Assembly (NCBI GenBank): GCA_900539855.1
Contig: UQDO01000005.1
Span: 4,922-68,921, forward strand
Length of the DNA: 64,000 nt
Direction of reading: 5' to 3'
From: an uncultured Oscillospiraceae bacterium
GTDB lineage: Bacteria; Bacillota; Clostridia; Oscillospirales; Acutalibacteraceae
A program made the translations under genes and the position numbers. Below are positions 24,313 to 33,272 of the stretch, piece by piece. The first letter of the stretch is position 1. Each line of letters starts with the position of its first letter. The notes under the pieces were generated by a model. That model saw nothing but the letters and a program-made list of their open reading frames with translations, was not told the DNA's origin and ran no database searches.

Positions 24313-25692
24313 TCAGTGATTTTCTTTACCCATTGCGGTCGTCTGTCCCTCAGCGACACCCTCGGTGCTTTCGGGCATAAACAGTATCTTTACGGTTGCA
24401 AAGCATATTTTCAGATCCTCAAGCACGCTTGTGTTGGCTATGTATATCAGATCCATCTGCAGCTTGTCATACGGCGTGGTGTTGTACTGCCCGTAGACCT
24501 GAGCATATCCGGTAAGACCCGCCTTGACCTGAAGTCTCAGCTTAAATTCCGGCATTTCCTTTTCATACTGCTCGGCTATCTCCGGGCGCTCGGGACGCGG
24601 ACCTACTATCGAAAGGTTACCGACCAGAATGTCTATAAGCTGCGGCAGTTCGTCAATCCTGACCTTCCTGATTATTCTGCCGACAGGCGTTATGCGGTCA
24701 TCCTTTTCGCCGGTCGAAAGGCGTGCTACGCCGTCCTTTTCTGCATCGACACGCATACTGCGGAATTTGTGTATGTAAAATTCCTTACGGTTTTTTGTCA
24801 GACGCTTTTGCTTATAAAACACGGGACCGCCGTCTGTCAGCTTAATGGCAAGTCCCGTAACGAGAAAGACCGGTGACAGAAGAATAAGCGATACCGATGA
24901 AACAAATATATCGAAAAGTCTTTTCAAAAACAAATAGACAGGTGACGGGCTGTACCTTGCAACCTTCATGATCGGAAGGTGGAACATATGAACGCGCTTT
25001 GCGCTGCTCATAATAACGTCGCCGACACGCGGTACAACGTAGACCTCAATATCGTTTTCTACGCAATACTTCAATATAACATTTCTATCCTTGGAGTGGA
25101 CACCGCTGAGAAATACGGTGTCAAAATCTTCAAGCATATTTATATCGCGCAGGCAGTTTTCGGTATCCACTACTGCTTCAACGGTAAACTTTCTGTCAAG
25201 TCCGTATGTATTAATCAGCTTTTCAAAGCCCTTGCGGTTGTCATAGATTATAGCAGTTTTTTTGGGCGGAAAAATTGCATAATACAGTTTGTTTGCGGCA
25301 AAGCACCACAGCAATGCGAGTAAAAGCTGAACCACAAAGCAGACAAGCAGCGGTACCGGTGCCGCAAGCCTGCTCGAAAGCAGACAAATGAGTATGTACA
25401 TACAAAAATCAGAGAACAATATTGTTAAAAACTGACTGTACACCGTTTCGGAAACATGCGCGGCTGATACCATGAATGCATCATATGTTTTTCCGAGCAT
25501 TATATATGCCGCCATAAAGAGCGCGATTATGCAGACATCGCCCCAAAAATAGTAAGGAGTCCGGATCCTGTCGGCATAAAGCATGAGCCACACCACAGAA
25601 AAAACCGCCGTCATTTCAATTACAACAAAGATTTTTGCAGTTTCCAGAAGCATATCATGCTTAAAACGTCCCAAATATACCACATCCGACAT
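24313..25692 (-). CDS. polyprenyl-phosphate hexose-1-phosphate transferase (WbaP/EpsE type)
   Basis: This about 459-residue protein has four or five N-terminal membrane spans, a soluble middle domain and the C-terminal bacterial sugar transferase domain from about residue 255: a membrane helix (LFDIFVSSVSLILLSPVFL), KQKRLTKNRKEFYIHKFRSM, and IVGPRPERPE. It starts the repeat unit by moving a sugar-1-phosphate to undecaprenyl phosphate. It is the first gene of the locus behind a consensus promoter. The 159 bases between it and the TarL-like gene hold no gene that I can see. Confidence 0.92.
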   Translation of the reverse strand: MSDVVYLGRFKHDMLLETAKIFVVIEMTAVFSVVWLMLYADRIRTPYYFWGDVCIIALFMAAYIMLGKTYDAFMVSAAHVSETVYSQFLTILFSDFCMYILICLLSSRLAAPVPLLVCFVVQLLLALLWCFAANKLYYAIFPPKKTAIIYDNRKGFEKLINTYGLDRKFTVEAVVDTENCLRDINMLEDFDTVFLSGVHSKDRNVILKYCVENDIEVYVVPRVGDVIMSSAKRVHMFHLPIMKVARYSPSPVYLFLKRLFDIFVSSVSLILLSPVFLVTGLAIKLTDGGPVFYKQKRLTKNRKEFYIHKFRSMRVDAEKDGVARLSTGEKDDRITPVGRIIRKVRIDELPQLIDILVGNLSIVGPRPERPEIAEQYEKEMPEFKLRLQVKAGLTGYAQVYGQYNTTPYDKLQMDLIYIANTSVLEDLKICFATVKILFMPESTEGVAEGQTTAMGKENH

Positions 25693-25730
25693 CAAATTTG
25701 CCTAAAAAGCATCAGGATTTACCTTAAAGT

Positions 25731-25759
25731 ATTATACCATTACTATGCTGAAAATGCAA
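25731..25759 (-). promoter_or_regulatory. promoter of the surface-polymer locus
   Basis: On the minus strand TTGCAT (25759-25754) and TATAAT (25736-25731) are separated by 17 bases, about 40 bases before the sugar transferase start. It is the only strong minus-strand promoter seen at the head of the 19-kb locus. Confidence 0.75.
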
Positions 25760-25808
25760 ACATTTTATGAATTAATACTATATTTTGTAGTGTTTTTCAA
25801 ACCAACTA

Positions 25809-25837
25809 TTGCCAAATTGCAATAAATCGTTTATAAT
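25809..25837 (+). promoter_or_regulatory. promoter for the MBL lipoprotein gene
   Basis: TTGCCA (25809-25814) and TATAAT (25832-25837) lie 17 bases apart, 46 bases before the start codon at 25883. It is divergent from the polymer-locus promoter. Confidence 0.8.
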
Positions 25838-25882
25838 AAATGAGAAAAAGTACCGTTAAATATTAAATACAGAGGGAATATT

Positions 25883-26785
25883 ATGAAACTCAAGCGTTTA
25901 TTATCACTTATCATTGCTGTCATTCTGCCCTTCTCGGCGTTCTCGGGCTGCAGCGGCAAAAATGACATTACCGAAAGCGACCATCTGACCGCATATTTCT
26001 TTGACGTAGGTCAGGCTGACTGTTCGCTGCTTGTGTTCCCTGACAGCACGGTCATGCTCATAGACGCCGGCAACCGCAGCGACGGCATTTATATTGCCGA
26101 TGAGCTGTCCTCGCTCGGTATCAAAAATATAGATTATCTTGTATGCACCCATCCGCATGAAGATCATATCGGCGGAACGGAAGATATCCTAAGCAAATTC
26201 AAAATTGAAAACATACTGGTACCGCTTATAGACGATGAATATATTCCGGATACAACAATAGTCAAAAACTTTTATGAAAACGCAGAAAAATCCGGCGCCA
26301 AGCTGATAGAGATTACAGCCGGCACCGCAGTCATCGAAAAGGACGACTACAGGGTGACGGCTCTCGCTCCTGCGTCAGACGCTATATACAGCGATCTCAA
26401 TGATTATTCGCTTGTTCTGCTTGTGACGTGCTACACAAATACTCTCATGTTCACAGGCGACGCCGAAAAGCCGTCCGAGCTTGACATGCAGCGGCTTAAC
26501 CTTAATCTTGACGCCGACATACTGAAGGTGGGTCACCACGGAAGCGAGAATTCTTCGACCGAAGAATTTTTAAAGGCAGTATCGCCAAAGGTGTCGGTAA
26601 TATCCTCTGGTGCAGGCAACAAATACGGTCATCCGACCGCCGATGCACTTAATAGGCTTGATGCCATAGGTACCAAGGTGTACAGAACGGACACGGCAGG
26701 TACTGTCATCGCAAAATGCTACGACGGCGGCTTTAATATCGAGACCACAACCGACATATGTTTAGACGGTGAGCACAGAAAATAA
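25883..26785 (+). CDS. secreted metallo-beta-lactamase-fold lipoprotein (ComEC-C-like)
   Basis: The 300-residue protein starts with a lipoprotein signal (hydrophobic 6-20, FSGC with Cys23), then FFDVGQADCSLLVFP and the metal motif THPHEDHIGG at about 91-97, with FTGDAEK and VGHHGSENS further on. This is the pattern of the ComEC C-terminal/ComE operon-3-like hydrolases, some of which act on DNA. Here the domain stands alone and is membrane-anchored outside the cell. The substrate is unknown. GAGGG precedes the ATG, and pgeF follows after 11 bases. Confidence 0.88.
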   Translation: MKLKRLLSLIIAVILPFSAFSGCSGKNDITESDHLTAYFFDVGQADCSLLVFPDSTVMLIDAGNRSDGIYIADELSSLGIKNIDYLVCTHPHEDHIGGTEDILSKFKIENILVPLIDDEYIPDTTIVKNFYENAEKSGAKLIEITAGTAVIEKDDYRVTALAPASDAIYSDLNDYSLVLLVTCYTNTLMFTGDAEKPSELDMQRLNLNLDADILKVGHHGSENSSTEEFLKAVSPKVSVISSGAGNKYGHPTADALNRLDAIGTKVYRTDTAGTVIAKCYDGGFNIETTTDICLDGEHRK

Positions 26786-26796
26786 GGAGAGCGCAA

Positions 26797-27618
26797 ATGT
26801 TACAAAGCAAAACCCTTAATATCAGGACGGAAAACGGCGTTTGCTATATCACCTTCCCTGCACTTGAACAATGCGGTGTAAAGCACGCATTTACGACACG
26901 CATAGGCGGTGTAAGCAAAGGTATATATTCATCAATGAACATGTCCTTTTCCCGTGGGGACGACGCGGCAGACGTAACCGAAAATTACCGCAGAATATGT
27001 GAAATTATAGGCACAGATTACAGGCGCTGCGTTTTGTCAAAGCAGACGCATACCACCAACATCCGCATAGTTACCGAAAGTGACGCCGGAAAAGGCATCA
27101 TTTGTGAAAGGGACTTTGACGACACGGACGGACTTATAACCGATGTCCCCGGCATCACCCTCGTCACCCAGTTTGCAGACTGTACAGGTCTTTTGTTCTG
27201 CGACCCCAAAAAGCGTGTAATAGCCGCGTCGCATGCAGGATGGCGCGGTACAGCCGGTGAGATAGGAAGGCTGACTGTAGAAAAAATGCATGACTCTTTC
27301 GGTTGCGACCCAGGCGACATAAGAGCAGGTATCGCTCCGTCAATCGGACCTTGCTGCTTTGAGGTCGATCAGCCGGTAATCGACCAATTCGAAAAAATAA
27401 AAAGCTATGATGTTTCAAAAGTTATAAAGGACGACGGCAACGGTAAATACCACGTCGATCTCTGGAAAGCCAATTGTTTATCCTTACTGTCAGCAGGATT
27501 GAGAGAAGAAAACATATCTGTTACTGACATATGCACCAAATGCAACAGTGACGTTTTCTTTTCGCACCGTGTGACAGGTTTTGACCGTGGAAACCTTGCA
27601 GCGCTTATTTGTCTTTAA
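26797..27618 (+). CDS. pgeF: peptidoglycan editing factor PgeF (YfiH/multicopper polyphenol oxidase family)
   Basis: This 273-residue protein has the family motifs TTRIGGVSKG, QTHTTNI, SHAGWRGTAGEI, IGPCCFEVD and the final FFSHRVTGFDRGNLA. The His and Cys residues in these blocks bind zinc. In E. coli PgeF removes wrongly inserted serine from UDP-MurNAc precursors; relatives show purine nucleoside phosphorylase activity. GGAGAG precedes the start, and it is in one operon with the MBL gene and malQ. Confidence 0.92.
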   Translation: MLQSKTLNIRTENGVCYITFPALEQCGVKHAFTTRIGGVSKGIYSSMNMSFSRGDDAADVTENYRRICEIIGTDYRRCVLSKQTHTTNIRIVTESDAGKGIICERDFDDTDGLITDVPGITLVTQFADCTGLLFCDPKKRVIAASHAGWRGTAGEIGRLTVEKMHDSFGCDPGDIRAGIAPSIGPCCFEVDQPVIDQFEKIKSYDVSKVIKDDGNGKYHVDLWKANCLSLLSAGLREENISVTDICTKCNSDVFFSHRVTGFDRGNLAALICL

Positions 27619-27633
27619 AAAGGAGGTGTAAAT

Positions 27634-29076
27634 TTGAACAGCTTAAAAAGCAGATCCAGCGGCGTGCTTATGCACATATCCTCGCTTTTCGGCGATTATT
27701 CCTGCGGTACGTTCGGCGATGAATGTAAGTATTTTATCGATTTTATGTCAGACTGCGGCTTTAAATTCTGGCAGGTACTGCCTTTTACGACCGTTGACGA
27801 ATTCGGCTCGCCATACAAATCGTTTTCGGCATTTGCCGGCAACCCGTATTTCATTGACCCTAAAACGCTCCATAAAAACGGTCTTATAACGGAAAACGAA
27901 CTTGAGTCATGCAGACAAAGCACCCCGTACGCCTGCGAATTTGACCGCCTTTTCACCGAGCGCATGGCTATACTTAAAAGTGCGTCAAAACGCTTTCCGG
28001 ATAAAGAAAAGGTGGAAAATTTCGCGGCTTCGCACGGTCATATAGAAAAATTTTGTGAATTCACGGCTTTGAGGCAAGCTAACGAAGGCAGGCTGTGGAC
28101 TAAGTGGACGGTAACCGAGCCTGACCCCGACACGGTCTTTATGTGGAAATTCATTCAGTATGAATTTTTTAAGGAGTGGGATGAAATAAGGCGGTATGCC
28201 CACTCAAAAAACGTGAGAATCATAGGCGACATTCCAATCTATGTTTCTTTTGACAGCAGTGATGTGTGGGCACATAAAGAGTTATTCCGGCTGTCTGACG
28301 ACTATACTCCCGGTTCGGTCGCCGGTGTACCGCCCGACTATTTTTCAGCCGACGGTCAGCTGTGGGGCAATCCTCTTTATAACTGGGATAAAATGAAGCA
28401 GGACGGCTTTTCATGGTGGAAAGAGCGGCTGCTTGCCATGTTCGGTATGTTTGACGGTGTAAGGATCGACCATTTCAGAGGTCTTGCTTCCTACTGGAGT
28501 GTGCCGGGCAGCGCATTGACGGCAAAGGACGGACACTGGGAAAAGGGACCCGGCAAGGATTTTATCGATATGGTCAATTCCATTCCGGGAGACGGTTTTG
28601 TTATTGCCGAGGATCTCGGCGACATAACCGAGGACGTGACAGAGCTTGTAAAGTACAGCGGTTTTCCGGGCATGAGGGTATTTCAGTTTGGATTTCTAAA
28701 CGACTGCGACAGCCCTCACCAGCCACATAACTACCCTGCCAACTGCATAGCCTATACCGGAACGCACGACAACAACACCCTTTTAGGCTATGTTTGGGAG
28801 CTGCCGGACGATAAGAGACGTGGTATGCTGGAATACTGCGGTTTTGAGGATAAAAACTGGGACAGATGCTATGACAGCATTATAAGAACCATGTTCAGAA
28901 GCCATGCAAATACGGTAATACTTCCTATACAGGATCTGCTGAAATACGGTTCGGACACGAGGCTCAACCGTCCGGGTGAAGCAGCCGGCAACTGGACATA
29001 CAGGATAACAAAGGAACAGCTCGATACTATAGACAAAGAGTTTTATAAAAGGCTTAACTATATTTACAGGCGGTGA
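27634..29076 (+). CDS. malQ: 4-alpha-glucanotransferase (amylomaltase)
   Basis: The 480-residue GH77 protein has the expected blocks: KFWQVLPFTT, GDIPIYVSFDSSDVW, GVPPDYFSADGQLWGNP, GVRIDHFRG with the nucleophile Asp, VIAEDLGD with the acid/base Glu, and TGTHDNNTLLGY. It moves alpha-1,4-glucan chains and works in glycogen or maltodextrin use in the cytoplasm. The start is TTG at 27634 behind AAGGAGGTG. Length is typical for the family. Confidence 0.95.
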   Translation: MNSLKSRSSGVLMHISSLFGDYSCGTFGDECKYFIDFMSDCGFKFWQVLPFTTVDEFGSPYKSFSAFAGNPYFIDPKTLHKNGLITENELESCRQSTPYACEFDRLFTERMAILKSASKRFPDKEKVENFAASHGHIEKFCEFTALRQANEGRLWTKWTVTEPDPDTVFMWKFIQYEFFKEWDEIRRYAHSKNVRIIGDIPIYVSFDSSDVWAHKELFRLSDDYTPGSVAGVPPDYFSADGQLWGNPLYNWDKMKQDGFSWWKERLLAMFGMFDGVRIDHFRGLASYWSVPGSALTAKDGHWEKGPGKDFIDMVNSIPGDGFVIAEDLGDITEDVTELVKYSGFPGMRVFQFGFLNDCDSPHQPHNYPANCIAYTGTHDNNTLLGYVWELPDDKRRGMLEYCGFEDKNWDRCYDSIIRTMFRSHANTVILPIQDLLKYGSDTRLNRPGEAAGNWTYRITKEQLDTIDKEFYKRLNYIYRR

Positions 29077-29081
29077 TTGAT

Positions 29082-30341
29082 TTGAAAAAGGGTTCAGCAA
29101 AAAGAATTTTAGCGGTTATACTTTTATTTGTGTTTTCATTTACATTTGTGTCATGTGACAAAAATAAAACTGATCAGAGTCAGAGCGACACAGCGGCGCA
29201 AAGCTCCGAACAGACAGCAAGCGTTGATCCGGAAGGCTACAAATCAATAGAGTGTAGGAATGTTCCCATGACCTCATGGCGCAAGGTTTCATTTTCGCAT
29301 GAAGGCTCCGAGACACCGATCACAATTCCCCTGCCGGAGGACTGGGACCTTACAAAATCTGACGGCTCATACACCGTATCGGTGAACGGCAGCGAGATAG
29401 GAAAAATAACCGACAGCTTTCCGAGTGACATCAATTCAAGAGACAAATTTTACAAGGAGTCGTCAAAGAACGGCAACCTTAGTGTCGAAGCGTCGTCATA
29501 TATTGCTCCCGGCAGCAAGGAGGGCTACAGGAACGCGTTTGTGATGAGCTATACGGAAAATACCTCATACTACAGACTGTATATTGAGGTGGATTACAGT
29601 GCGCTCAGCAAACCGGCGATTTACAAAATGATGACCGATGCATATGCCCGTACCGTCATTGTCCGTAAGGCTCCGGAACTGAAGGATCTGAATTCCTCAA
29701 GAAAGATAATTGCAATAGGCAACAGCTTTCTCTGGACATCCGATATCAATCTGTTCCTCAGAGCATTCTCGGATACTACAAGCAGCGGATATGACTTTGT
29801 TGATCGTGCCGTCGGTTACGGAAGCATCTGCAGATCGATAAACAACGACGAACTCATGCTGAGTCTTGCGGAGGGCGAATACTGCATGGTACTGCTATGC
29901 GGAATATACAGCCGGGAAGATGTGGACGCAATACAAAAGATGATAGATGCGTGCAGCGTGTCAAACACAAAGCTGGTACTGTTTCCGGCACACAATGAAG
30001 TCGGATCGCTTATAACTTCGGCACTTACTACCTACCCTGAGCTGCCGATAATAGACTGGAAGGGCGAGATCGACGCACTGATAGCAAACGGCACTGCAAC
30101 CAAGCTTGAAATGTGCATCGACGACGAGCATCAGCACAGCACACCGCTTGCAGGTTATGTGGGCGCGCGTCTCGTGTTTAATACTCTGTTCGGCAAAGCA
30201 CCGGAGCATATCAATACCCAGTCGCAGTGGATGGATAAGGGCATCAACGTGGTCGAAATTGAAAGCAAGCTGAAGAACTATATAAAAGACGGATTGAACA
30301 GTCCGGAAGAAACAGTCGATATTGAAAAGTACGGATTTTAA
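29082..30341 (+). CDS. lipoprotein with C-terminal SGNH-like domain
   Basis: The protein (about 419 residues) has a signal peptide ending in FVSC (Cys25), a Ser/Gln/Asp-rich linker to about 55, a middle domain and, from about residue 210, an SGNH-hydrolase-like region: IIAIGNSFLW with the possible nucleophile Ser, VLLCGIY, and DDEHQHSTPLAGY with an Asp-x-x-His pair. That would make it a surface esterase or deacetylase; the substrate is unknown. TTG 29082 follows AGGCGG by 8 bases; GTG 29073 overlaps the malQ stop and is less likely. Confidence 0.72.
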   Translation: MKKGSAKRILAVILLFVFSFTFVSCDKNKTDQSQSDTAAQSSEQTASVDPEGYKSIECRNVPMTSWRKVSFSHEGSETPITIPLPEDWDLTKSDGSYTVSVNGSEIGKITDSFPSDINSRDKFYKESSKNGNLSVEASSYIAPGSKEGYRNAFVMSYTENTSYYRLYIEVDYSALSKPAIYKMMTDAYARTVIVRKAPELKDLNSSRKIIAIGNSFLWTSDINLFLRAFSDTTSSGYDFVDRAVGYGSICRSINNDELMLSLAEGEYCMVLLCGIYSREDVDAIQKMIDACSVSNTKLVLFPAHNEVGSLITSALTTYPELPIIDWKGEIDALIANGTATKLEMCIDDEHQHSTPLAGYVGARLVFNTLFGKAPEHINTQSQWMDKGINVVEIESKLKNYIKDGLNSPEETVDIEKYGF

Positions 30342-30360
30342 GCCACAAGCATGTTAAGAA

Positions 30361-30659
30361 AGCCTTCCGGCAGAAGTTTCTGCCGGAAGGCTCAGACTGT
30401 CGATGAACCTCAAAGTCTACTCTTTCGTCGGTTATGCTGCATTTTCTGTTTTTCCGCTGACATGCGCGGCGGAAAAACACCTTGTAAGCGAAAAACCGCA
30501 GAATATAGCGGTTTTTCAAGGACACTGGGGTGGTATTGGCGGGGATAGAGCGCAGTCCGAAAATCTTTGATTTTCGAGCGAGCGGCATTCCCGTCCAAAA
30601 GCGTGTCGACTTTTTCGACACGCTCAAAGCCTTCCGGCAGAAGTTTCTGCCGGAAGGCT
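30361..30659. repeat. multi-hairpin intergenic element bounded by a duplicated 32-base palindrome
   Basis: An identical 32-base palindrome occurs at 30361-30392 and 30628-30659 (267 bases apart). Between them are four more stems: 30448-30478, 30490-30517, 30558-30576 and 30600-30624. No gene is plausible here; the long antisense frame 30567-31697 is a shadow. The second palindrome with its following T-run can end both convergent transcripts. The rest may be a small non-coding repeat element. Confidence 0.6.
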
Positions 30660-30677
30660 TTTTGTTGCAAAACTTTA

Positions 30678-32084
30678 TTATTTTTCAAGAGAGGTGTCAA
30701 CCGAAAGGTTCGGGAAGTATTTGCAGAATTCCTTAACTTCCTTTGTATAGTCCCCTTCTATCTCGCAGAAGTGGTGGATATACGGTCCGTCGAGCAGTCT
30801 GTCCTCGACAGCCTGGAGATCCTCAAATTCACCCCAGATATATGTACCGTGGGTCTGCGGTCCCGGAACGGTGTGGCAGACAAGCGGAAGTATCATATAA
30901 TTGCCGCTTTCCTGATCGATACGCGCAACGGTATATGTGCCGTCCTTGGCGCGGAACCACTCACGCTGATTGACAAGACGTGCGGTGCTGTCAGGTGCCT
31001 TAACCGAAAGCGGGAACGGTCCGCAGTGCCAGAGAAGCTCAGCGTTTCTGTTTTCAGGATGGCGAACGGTAAACTCGCCGAGGAAGGTCTTTTTCTTACC
31101 GAGCGAAGCACAGCTCATAAGAGCCATTGTCATGACGCAGTGCATGTCGCTCTCGCAGCTGATGATGTAGCCCATATCATTGAGCACACCGTAAACGCTG
31201 CAGGGGCAAAGTCCGTCGAACATCTGGGGGAAGCCGGTCCAGCACTCGCCCGAAATAACATCAAGGTTGAACTCCTTGAAAAGGCGCTTGTATGTAAGAA
31301 CAAGAGCCGACATCCTCTCAAGATACTGCGGAGTGAGATCATCCATCTGATAGTTCTCGGTAAATATCTTCTCTACCTTTGCCATTTCTTCCTTTTCATT
31401 GGCAAAAACATCGTTGAAGGTGTTCTGAATTACAGCGAAGTTGATAGGAATAATGCGGATACCGAACTTCTCCATAAGCTCGCCCTCATTCCAGATAACA
31501 GAATAGAACGGCTTGGGTCTGATACCGACCTGACCGATACGCATTCCGGTAAAGTTCTTTACCATACATGCCACCCTTGCAAAGCGGTCAAAGCCTTCCT
31601 TGAACTCAGGCGACTCGACTCTGCAGCAGGGAATGTGCGAGAAAGGTATGTGATATCTCTGCATCTGTCTCGAAACACCGAACGAACCACACTGTGAATC
31701 GGTCGGGCGCATACCGTCGACATAGTATTCGTCATCGAGCGGTGCCCAGATGGCTACCGGCTTGCCGACAGCCTTGGCAAGGTCAGCAGCAGCCTCTTCA
31801 TTACCGAAGTTGCAATTGATAATGATAACTGCATCGACCTTTTCAGCCTTGAACCTTTCGGCACACGCCTCAGCCGAAGCCTCATCAAAAATAAGGTCAT
31901 TACATCCGAGACCGTTTGCATCGACAAACTCTACATTCTCATCCGCAAAGTTTTCCTCGATGTACTTTACGAATCTGTGGCCCCTCTCCTCGGCAGAAAC
32001 CCAGGTAAGGAAGGTCTTTGCAGGACGGTTGGTAGTGTCACGACGCATCGGACACAGACCGATCTTAACCTTGTAATCCAACAT
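30678..32084 (-). CDS. L-fucose/L-arabinose isomerase family protein
   Basis: The 468-residue protein fits the FucI/AraA fold: an N-terminal Rossmann-like domain (IGLCPMRRDT, VDAVIIINCNFGNEEAAADLA), a middle domain with GQVGIRPKPFYSV and a C-terminal barrel with GECWTGFPQM, ESDMHCVM and TFLGEFTVRHPEN. Such proteins isomerise deoxy- or pentose sugars, but many members have no proven substrate. No kinase, aldolase or transporter lies beside it, so the sugar cannot be inferred. The ATG at 32084 follows GAGGTG; a GTG at 32093 is possible. Confidence 0.78.
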   Translation of the reverse strand: MLDYKVKIGLCPMRRDTTNRPAKTFLTWVSAEERGHRFVKYIEENFADENVEFVDANGLGCNDLIFDEASAEACAERFKAEKVDAVIIINCNFGNEEAAADLAKAVGKPVAIWAPLDDEYYVDGMRPTDSQCGSFGVSRQMQRYHIPFSHIPCCRVESPEFKEGFDRFARVACMVKNFTGMRIGQVGIRPKPFYSVIWNEGELMEKFGIRIIPINFAVIQNTFNDVFANEKEEMAKVEKIFTENYQMDDLTPQYLERMSALVLTYKRLFKEFNLDVISGECWTGFPQMFDGLCPCSVYGVLNDMGYIISCESDMHCVMTMALMSCASLGKKKTFLGEFTVRHPENRNAELLWHCGPFPLSVKAPDSTARLVNQREWFRAKDGTYTVARIDQESGNYMILPLVCHTVPGPQTHGTYIWGEFEDLQAVEDRLLDGPYIHHFCEIEGDYTKEVKEFCKYFPNLSVDTSLEK

Positions 32085-32137
32085 ATTCAACACCTCAAAA
32101 TTATATTTATTTCACCGGATATCCGGTTTAAAGCAAA

Positions 32138-33271
32138 TTAATCGTCAGAACCGTAATTACCGAGCTTATTCTGCGACGCAGCCTTTAAATAGGCATTTAT
32201 GAATCCGTCAAGATCGCCGTCCATGACAGCGCCGACATTTCCCGATTCAAAGCCGGTTCTGTGGTCCTTGACAAGTGTGTAGGGCATAAAAACGTACGAC
32301 CTTATCTGCGAGCCCCAGGCAATATCCTTCTGAATACCCTTTATATCCTCTATTTTTTCAAGGTGCTCACGTTCTTTTATCTCTATGAGCTTTGAACGCA
32401 GCATGGTCATACAGACCTCTTTGTTCTGGAACTGGCTGCGCTCGTTCTGACAGGCAACCACAATACCGGTCGGTATATGCGTGATGCGGACAGCCGATTC
32501 GGTCTTATTGACGTGCTGACCACCTGCTCCGCTTGAACGGTAGGTATCTATTTTAAGATCGTCTTCCCTTATATCAACCTCAACATCGTCCGATATTTCG
32601 GGCATGACCTCCAAAGAGGCAAATGATGTGTGCCTGCGTCCCGATCCGTCAAACGGGGAGATCCTGACAAGGCGGTGAACTCCGTTTTCGCCCTTTAAAT
32701 AACCATATGCGTTTTCGCCCGTAAAGGTAAGTACGGCGCTTTTGAGACCTGCCTCCTCACCGTCAAGGAAATCGACCATATTAACCTTGAAGCCGTGGCG
32801 CTCGCCCCAGTGGGTGTACATTCTGACAAGCATCTGATTCCAGTCCTGCGCCTCTGTACCGCCTGCTCCTGCATGGAAGGTAAGTATCGCGTTATTGGCG
32901 TCATATTCACCGGTAAGCAGGGTCGAAAGGCGCTGCTCTTCAAGGCTGCTCTGAACGGCATCGACGTTCGAGACAACCTCATCCAGCATGGAAAGGTCGC
33001 CCTCCTCGTCAGCCATTTCTATCAGCACCAAAGTGTCCTCATAAAGTGAGCGGAGTCTGTCATATTTTTCTATTTTCGATTTCAACTGGCTTGTTTTCTG
33101 CTGAATAGTCTGCGCCTTTTCAAGGTCGTTCCAGAAATCGGGAGCAGAAGCCTGCACCTCAAGATCCTCAACCTGTTTTTTCAGGTAATCAAGACCGAGC
33201 GCGTCGCCCAGCTCTTTGATATCATTTTCAAGAGCCGTCAGACGGCTTTTCTGTTCTTCGTACTGAAGCAT
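32138..33271 (-). CDS. prfB: peptide chain release factor 2
   Basis: The 377-residue protein has the RF2 stop-codon motif Ser-Pro-Phe (RISPFDGSGRRH) and the catalytic GAGGQHVNKTESAVRI loop, so it ends translation at UAA and UGA. The coding frame is continuous: where many prfB genes have CTT TGA and a programmed +1 shift, this gene reads CTT GAT (in LGLDYLKKQ, about residues 25-33). prmA ends one base upstream, so the two form an operon. Confidence 0.95.
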   Translation of the reverse strand: MLQYEEQKSRLTALENDIKELGDALGLDYLKKQVEDLEVQASAPDFWNDLEKAQTIQQKTSQLKSKIEKYDRLRSLYEDTLVLIEMADEEGDLSMLDEVVSNVDAVQSSLEEQRLSTLLTGEYDANNAILTFHAGAGGTEAQDWNQMLVRMYTHWGERHGFKVNMVDFLDGEEAGLKSAVLTFTGENAYGYLKGENGVHRLVRISPFDGSGRRHTSFASLEVMPEISDDVEVDIREDDLKIDTYRSSGAGGQHVNKTESAVRITHIPTGIVVACQNERSQFQNKEVCMTMLRSKLIEIKEREHLEKIEDIKGIQKDIAWGSQIRSYVFMPYTLVKDHRTGFESGNVGAVMDGDLDGFINAYLKAASQNKLGNYGSDD

Positions 33272-33272
33272 T

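Noticed and set aside
30567..31697. 376-aa plus-strand ORF
   Set aside because: Antisense to the fucose/arabinose isomerase-family gene, which has clear conserved blocks.
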